Assembly: GCA_003427395.1 (NCBI GenBank)
Contig: BFEA01000013.1
Span: 4,751,907 to 4,786,054 of the forward strand
Reading direction: 5' to 3'
Length of the DNA stretch: 34,148 nucleotides
Origin: Chara braunii
Taxonomy: Eukaryota; Streptophyta; Charophyceae; Charales; Characeae
In this document: positions 29,825 to 34,148 of the stretch, one piece after another
Layout: each line of letters begins with the position of its first letter
How positions within the stretch are numbered: the first letter of the stretch is position 1
Notes under the pieces: generated by a model
Told to the model about the DNA's origin: nothing
Database searches by the model: none
The model's input: only the letters and a program-made list of their open reading frames with translations
Program-made: the position numbers and the translations under genes

Positions 29825-30073
29825 ATGGCGTCGGGGCACGAAGGTAATTCCGAAGGCCCTCTTTCTCCCCCTTTGTCTTCATCTCTTCTCTCTCTGCCCG
29901 ATAAATTTTGCTATTTTTGCGAAGCAATTTCGAGGGTTTATTCGGTCCTTATGCGCCCTAGTGGGGAAGGATATGTCGAATGGGTGAACTGTCTGCGTTG
30001 TGTCTCCCGAGCTCATGGTTCATGTATTCAGTACCAGAATATGGCCAAGTCCTGGTTATGTCCCTTATGTTGA
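29825..30073 (+). CDS. PHD-like zinc finger encoded between RNase H and integrase of element D
   Basis: An 82-codon frame starting MASGHEGNSEG and ending at TGA 30071-30073. The ligands follow C4HC3 order: CYFC (29909-29920), CLRC (29990-30001), HGSC (30014-30025), CPLC (30059-30070), with spacing CX2C-X23-CX2C-X4-H-X2-C-X11-CX2C. A Trp stands two residues before the seventh ligand (SWLCPLC), the hallmark of PHD fingers, which read histone H3 tails. It is in the same frame as gag, the RNase H end and integrase, with TGA stops on both sides, so it may be part of the polyprotein or a separate small frame. The last loop is about one residue short of the usual PHD range. RING-CH is a less likely alternative. 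Confidence 0.75.
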   Translation: MASGHEGNSEGPLSPPLSSSLLSLPDKFCYFCEAISRVYSVLMRPSGEGYVEWVNCLRCVSRAHGSCIQYQNMAKSWLCPLC

Positions 30074-30088
30074 ATTGATAAGATTCCG

Positions 30089-30523
30089 ATGGAGGCTCAA
30101 TTCCTCGAAGCCACGTCTGAAGGGTTAGAAAAGACTCGACGGTTGAGGAGGGCTGAGGTCTGGACAAATGTCGTCCTAATAGCTACAGTGGTTGGGAACC
30201 CCCTTCGAGACTTCACAAAGGAGGATCGGAGGCGGGCCAATGAGCGGGCTCGGGATTATCGATGGAACGAAGGACGGTTAGAAAAACGAAAAACGGATGG
30301 TAGCAGGATTTGGATGTCTGTCCCGCGTCCCTTCATGAGGTATGACCGGGTTAAGTCAACTCACGAGGAAACCGCCGCCCATTTTGCTGTCAGAATTACG
30401 GAAGCCGCAATCGATAAAAACGAGTGGTATTGGTCGAACATTCGCGACGATGTTAAATTCATCGTCCGAAATTGCTCTGTCTGCGCTGCCGACAAGGCGA
30501 CGGACTGCCCGCATCGGAGGTGA
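30089..30523 (+). pseudogene. Integrase N-terminal zinc finger of element D, truncated
   Basis: The frame contains RARDYRWNEGRLEKR and VPRPFMRYDRV, then the H2C2 zinc finger: STHEETAAHFAV (two His, X5 between) and NCSVC (two Cys). This is the integrase N-terminal domain. Directly after CAADKA the sequence becomes the 3' LTR copy (from about 30495), and the frame closes at 30521-30523. The DDE catalytic core and C-terminal domain are missing, so this element cannot encode integrase. Frame position agrees with the preceding PHD-like segment. Confidence 0.88.
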
Positions 30524-32337
30524 CGTGGAAAGAGAGAGAGAGAGGGAGAGGAGACGGATCGGGATGGTGTCTTTTCCTTTTGTTTCTTCTTCTTCCAACC
30601 TTCCTGTATAAATTTTGGATTTCCGCCTTGGCCAATTTTACTGCGGCAACTTCGGATTTTCCTTGTGAATCATCTTGAATTTTGGTGTGCGTCATCATTT
30701 ATCCTCGACTCTATTAGATTTTGCATGTTTAACCGTCCGATGGATGTTTGCACTTCCTCACTCTCTGGTTGCGGCGTAATTGCCATTCTCAATTTCTTGC
30801 AAGATCGGTGGGTTCTGTTTGAATGCATGTTGTCTTTCCTTTCGATCTGAGATGCACCCGCTTGTCGATTCCTCACCCTTGTTAAACATGAACGAGTCTG
30901 ATGGGAATTTCGTTGTCTTAATGAATGCGCGGGTGAGAACTTGGGATTGCGAGTCGTTCCTGCGGATCCTTCGGATTCACGCGTAGTGGTAGAGCAGATA
31001 TGTGTACGCGGAAGTCGTGATTGTGCGGACCCGTGATTGGTTGTTCGCGATTGACTGTTCGGGAGGGACTGAGGGGTCGCGCACAGATAAGACATGCACC
31101 TTAGGAAAGGGGAAGGGCAATGATGATGGGTACTAGAAAGTGACGAAATTTGAATTAAGCTAACCCGGATCGTATCTTCTGATGGACCATTGCTTGCGCC
31201 CCCTCCCGCTAATTTGGAACCAGCCCCTCACATAGCCGTAAGTAGATCCTGTGCACGCACGTGTAAGCCCGACCGAAAGGGACGGTGCCCACAAGCGTGT
31301 CTGCAGGATCTGCGCGCAGGCCATGACGACGTTTACGCCGGGTTGACAGGATGTTTCGCATCACGGACCGAGAAAGTTTGCGGGACCCTGAATATCGGAA
31401 ATATTGGGAACGAAAGAACACGTACTTCCTCGCTCAGCCCCGCCCCGACCCTCCGAGATTCCCTTACCAGCGAGGAGACGAACGTGTGTGCAATTGGGAT
31501 ATAGGAAGGGCATTGGACGCTGTTCCTTACACAACCCAATTCCCCGAGTCCCACACGAGCCACATCTTCTCAGGACCTGGGGTCATCGTCCTAATAACTC
31601 ACTGCCCATCGTACCGAGTGGTGCTGCCCTTCCACTACCTCACCGTTATCCCGTGGCATGCTATCGCTCCCTACTGGCCTCAAACCCCTTGTTTTGAGTG
31701 CCAGCGAGACAGCAAGTACCGAGCCTCGGGGTTCGTCCGCCGAATCCGAACGGAGTCTGAACAACGGGCATGCAACTTCCGGTTGAGACCTTCATTGTCT
31801 GATTCCGAAGTCTGAAGCGATCGACGACAGCTGCTGATCAGACAGCACGATACCCATAGAGTGCACCCTGTCCATCAGGTCCGCGACCGACCGCAAAGGT
31901 GAAACCAGAAGAGATGGTGATTCCCATCTCTCGGGCCTAAGGCATACGAAATATGCTTGAGATCGACGACAGGGGCAATGTTGTGGGGGATTCTGTTTGA
32001 GAATGCAAGAGTGTCTAGATCTGTTAACGACGTGATTACGTCGGGACTCTTATCCCTGTGATGCACTGCGCATGCCAGCTGCCTTATGTTGCACGACATC
32101 TGCAGCTTTTCATCTCCTTACACAGTCTGAGAGGTGGTCTATCTGCTCATAAGACCTGAAACGCCGCACACGGTCCGCACTTGCCCTCTTGCACTTTTAC
32201 CGCCGAAACTTGCCACAGGAGATCTCAGTTCTGTCCTGGGACTCCACCCCCACTTTCCTAAAATCCTTGGCACACCCCCTTTTTCGCACTTCCGGGCCCC
32301 CATCCCACTCCGATCAGGAAGTCGCTGGGCGTGAGGT
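30495..32337 (+). repeat. 3' LTR of element D, left end deleted
   Basis: Direct repeat of 23480-25323. It is joined to integrase sequence without a polypurine tract or TG, so its left part has probably been deleted together with the rest of integrase. The right end at 32337 corresponds to the point just before the PBS in the 5' copy; it does not end in CA. A conserved open frame (31351-31815) and the TATAAAT (30607-30613) are present. Confidence 0.88.
31351..31815 (+). CDS. Reading frame embedded in the 3' LTR of element D
   Basis: A 154-codon frame from ATG, uninterrupted here, containing FRITDRESLRDP, NWDIGRALD, FPYQRGDERV and CFECQRD. Its TGA at 31813-31815 comes from a change of a TGC codon that the other copy retains. 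No domain recognised; it is rich in Arg, Pro, Ser, with a hydrophobic middle (VIVLITH). It could be an accessory protein of the element, comparable in position to LTR-encoded proteins of some retroviruses, or a chance frame. See the 5' copy at 24336. Confidence 0.4.
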   Translation: MFRITDRESLRDPEYRKYWERKNTYFLAQPRPDPPRFPYQRGDERVCNWDIGRALDAVPYTTQFPESHTSHIFSGPGVIVLITHCPSYRVVLPFHYLTVIPWHAIAPYWPQTPCFECQRDSKYRASGFVRRIRTESEQRACNFRLRPSLSDSEV

Positions 32338-32950
32338 TGGGTGTCACAAGGTTCGATGCCCAAGTGCTGATGAGAACTTCCTCATATTTGTGTGCTTGTT
32401 TGGGTTAGGTTAGCTGCCACCAAAGCTGCACTTTCAGCGGTTCTTCTTTGGCGTGGGAGATCTTCATCTTCATCGAGTTGCTGTTCTTCTTCATCATCGG
32501 GGGAGCTGCACTCCGCTGCTGAGTGGACACTTCATCTGCAGTGGGTTTCTTGAGTGGTGCAGAGAGGGGTGTTTGATTTAGGAGGGTGTGTGGCGATTGG
32601 CATGCTTGATAGGTTGGGTGCTTGCAAGCACCATAGCTAGAGCTTGAGGAAGAGGGAGGAAGAAGAAGACTCCCGGATACTTTGATGAAATCTTGTTGTA
32701 ATGACCTGCCATAACACGGACTGAGAACACTGCTGATTTCTGAGTTCTGCTGATGGAACGGATGCCTTGCTGAGATTCCCGCATTCTGCTGAGTTTTCTA
32801 AGTCTGTGTGTATGCGTGCTTGATGACCTGTGTGCCTGTCTGAGTGCTTGTCGGCACGAGTGTGCGTGTGACCCGCAAGGGTACTTGCTTGTTTGGGAGG
32901 CCCGTAGGGCCGGTACTTACCTGTGGCCGTGACATTGAGGGTTGCAGCAG
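32338..32950. other. Unassigned flank right of element D
   Basis: No supportable gene. GC-moderate DNA with many CTGCTGA-like words around 32690-32800. Confidence 0.5.
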
Positions 32951-33067
32951 GGAAAACACTCAAGTGGCCGAGCAAGAGGCCCGCGACACTTAGAGCAGCG
33001 GAAAAACACTCAAGTGGCCGAGCAAGAGGCCCGCGACACTTAGAGCAGCGGAAAAACACTCAAGTAG
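32951..33067. repeat. 50-bp tandem repeat
   Basis: Two almost identical units (32951-33000, 33001-33050) and a partial third, starting with GAAAACACTCAAGTGGCCGA. Confidence 0.96.
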
Positions 33068-33910
33068 CAGGTAGGCCGGTACCGCACCCAATAGAAGTAA
33101 ATGTGCCTGGTACTCGAAGCCGAGCAGAAGAAAAAGTTGGCATTTTTAGAGGCCCAGTAGCGGTAGGCTAGGTCTAGGGGGGTACCAGTCCATCCAGTCT
33201 GAGTCTAGGGCCTGTACGGGCAATATCAAAGTTTGCAATGATGTTTCCCTTCGAAAGCGAGGAGGTACCGGTTGCTTGGGAGGCCGAGCGGCCTGGAAGT
33301 CACCGCCCAGGAGGCAAGGAGGCCGCTGTATCAGGAGGCTGAGCGAAGAGCCCAGCCTCATTCTTCAGTGTGCGAGTTTGGCGACACACTGCTGGAGCGC
33401 TGGCTACTACAATGTTGTTGGGAGGAAGAAGCCCCGGCGCTTCCACCTCGGCTATGGTGGAGCTCTACCGGTAGGAGGAGGAGGGAGAGGAGGAACAAGG
33501 AGGAGAGTGGCGAGGTACCTACCTGGCTATGGTGGACACCATCTTCATCACCTTGATAGGTGCTGCATCTGGAAGGCCCCAGTTGGGTAGTGCCGCACCA
33601 AGGAAGCTCGGAGCAGAGTCAGGCATGGCGGCTTCATGAGCAGCGGCTCAGCTGCTTTGCGTTGTCCTTTGCACAAGAGGGCAGTGACATAGCTGCTTTG
33701 GGTTGTCCTTTGCACAGTTGGGCGGAGCCGTCAATAGTCTGCTATAGCCTCGGCCTACATGAAGAGGAAGAGGAAAGATGGCCATGGCTATGGTGGACCT
33801 CACGTTGTACCTGCAGTAGAAGAGGGATTCGGACATTGATTCTGGTTCAGCCATTCAACATTAAGGAGGATGAGAGTGGTTGGCGAAGAGGAAGAGCATT
33901 GTCATTGGTC
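33068..33910. other. Unassigned stretch with a 41-bp partial repeat
   Basis: No supportable gene. GCTGCTTTGCGTTGTCCTTT at 33651 recurs with one change at 33692 (period 41). GGAGGAGGAGG-rich words lie at 33473-33510. Confidence 0.5.
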
Positions 33911-33927
33911 AATGCTGGAGTACATCT

Positions 33928-34041
33928 TCTTCTTCTTCTTTCTTTCTTTCTTCTTCTTCTTCTTCTTCTTCTTCTTCTTCTTCTTTCTTTCTTTCTTCTT
34001 CTTCTTCTTCTTCTTCTTCTTCTTCTTCTTCTTCTTCTTCT
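33928..34041. repeat. (TTC)n/(TTTC)n microsatellite
   Basis: A long TTC trinucleotide tract with two TTTC interruptions. The poly-Ser, poly-Phe and poly-Arg frames across it are by-products. Confidence 0.97.
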
Positions 34042-34148
34042 CCTCTCCATCTATCTCCTCTCAAGTTCATTCATTTCTTTTTGCAATTGGATGGCATTGT
34101 ACTTTTTGATGAATGTGTACTTCGAAATTGGCCAGGATCGTAACATTG

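Larger units (their letters stand above)
23480..32337 (+). mobile_element. Element D: Ty3/gypsy LTR retrotransposon with PHD-like module, internally deleted
   Basis: Direct repeats 23480-25323 and 30495-32337 (about 1.84 kb) are its LTRs. A PBS follows the first copy. Then come gag-protease (25487-27661), RT (28070-29132), RNase H (about 29222-29812), a PHD-like zinc finger (29825-30073) and the integrase zinc finger (30089-30494). Integrase stops just after its H2C2 motif, where the second LTR copy begins without a polypurine tract or TG. So the integrase core, C-terminus, PPT and the left part of the 3' LTR have been deleted, and the full LTR probably extends left of 23480. By eye the LTRs differ at about 5% in their first 470 bp, mostly transitions, so the insertion is not recent. 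Confidence 0.9.

Noticed and set aside
32346-32360. GGTTCGATGCC resembling a tRNA T-loop
   Set aside because: No matching acceptor, D or anticodon arms around it.
32360-32395. CTGATGAG resembling the hammerhead ribozyme core
   Set aside because: The required GAAA box after stem II and a suitable stem III are missing.
33847-34143. Poly-Arg, poly-Phe and poly-Ser open frames
   Set aside because: They are translations of the TTC microsatellite.

Overview
The window looks like gene-poor, repeat-dense nuclear DNA of a green plant or streptophyte alga. I found no host gene. The support is Ty3/gypsy chromoviruses with initiator-tRNA-Met-type primer-binding sites, a LINE with a plant-style zf-RVT domain, and many micro- and minisatellites. 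The pol sequences remind me of charophyte (Chara-like) elements, but that is recognition by eye and not a species call.

Layout. (A) 425-8446, minus strand: a Ty3/gypsy chromovirus (LTR, gag, protease, RT, RNase H, integrase, chromodomain remnant), decayed by stops and frameshifts, with its 5' LTR cut short at 8446. (B) about 9593-11195, minus strand: a second chromovirus remnant (RT, RNase H, chromodomain) lacking the integrase core. (C) 11193-11592, plus strand: an RT fragment joined head-to-head to B. (Array) 11655-12097: eight hairpins with an invariant core and covarying stems. 12100-16333: mostly unassigned sequence with small repeats. (E) 16334-17860, plus strand: a decayed retrotransposon gag. 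(LINE) 18299-21065, minus strand: a 5'-truncated LINE with poly(A) tail and a perfect 13-bp target-site duplication. 21409-22175: two degenerate tandem-repeat blocks. (D) 23480-32337, plus strand: an LTR retrotransposon with long LTRs, a 724-codon gag-protease frame, a broken pol, and a PHD-like zinc finger between RNase H and integrase. 32338-34148: unassigned, with minisatellites and a TTC-rich tract.

The reading frames belong to selfish elements, so they form no host pathway. Within each element the usual division applies: gag and its zinc knuckle package RNA, protease matures the polyprotein, RT/RNase H copies RNA to DNA from the tRNA primer, and integrase inserts it; the chromodomain or PHD-like module may guide chromatin targeting. 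None looks autonomous now.

The strongest biological leads are the covarying hairpin array (11655-12097) and the PHD-like finger inside a Ty3/gypsy pol (29825-30073). The assembly also has defects: two Tn5/Nextera mate-pair junctions (1742-1779 and 7436-7465), each flanked by an identical duplication at an offset of 175 bp, and a single N at 28715 between two 95-bp copies. These places should not be read as biology.
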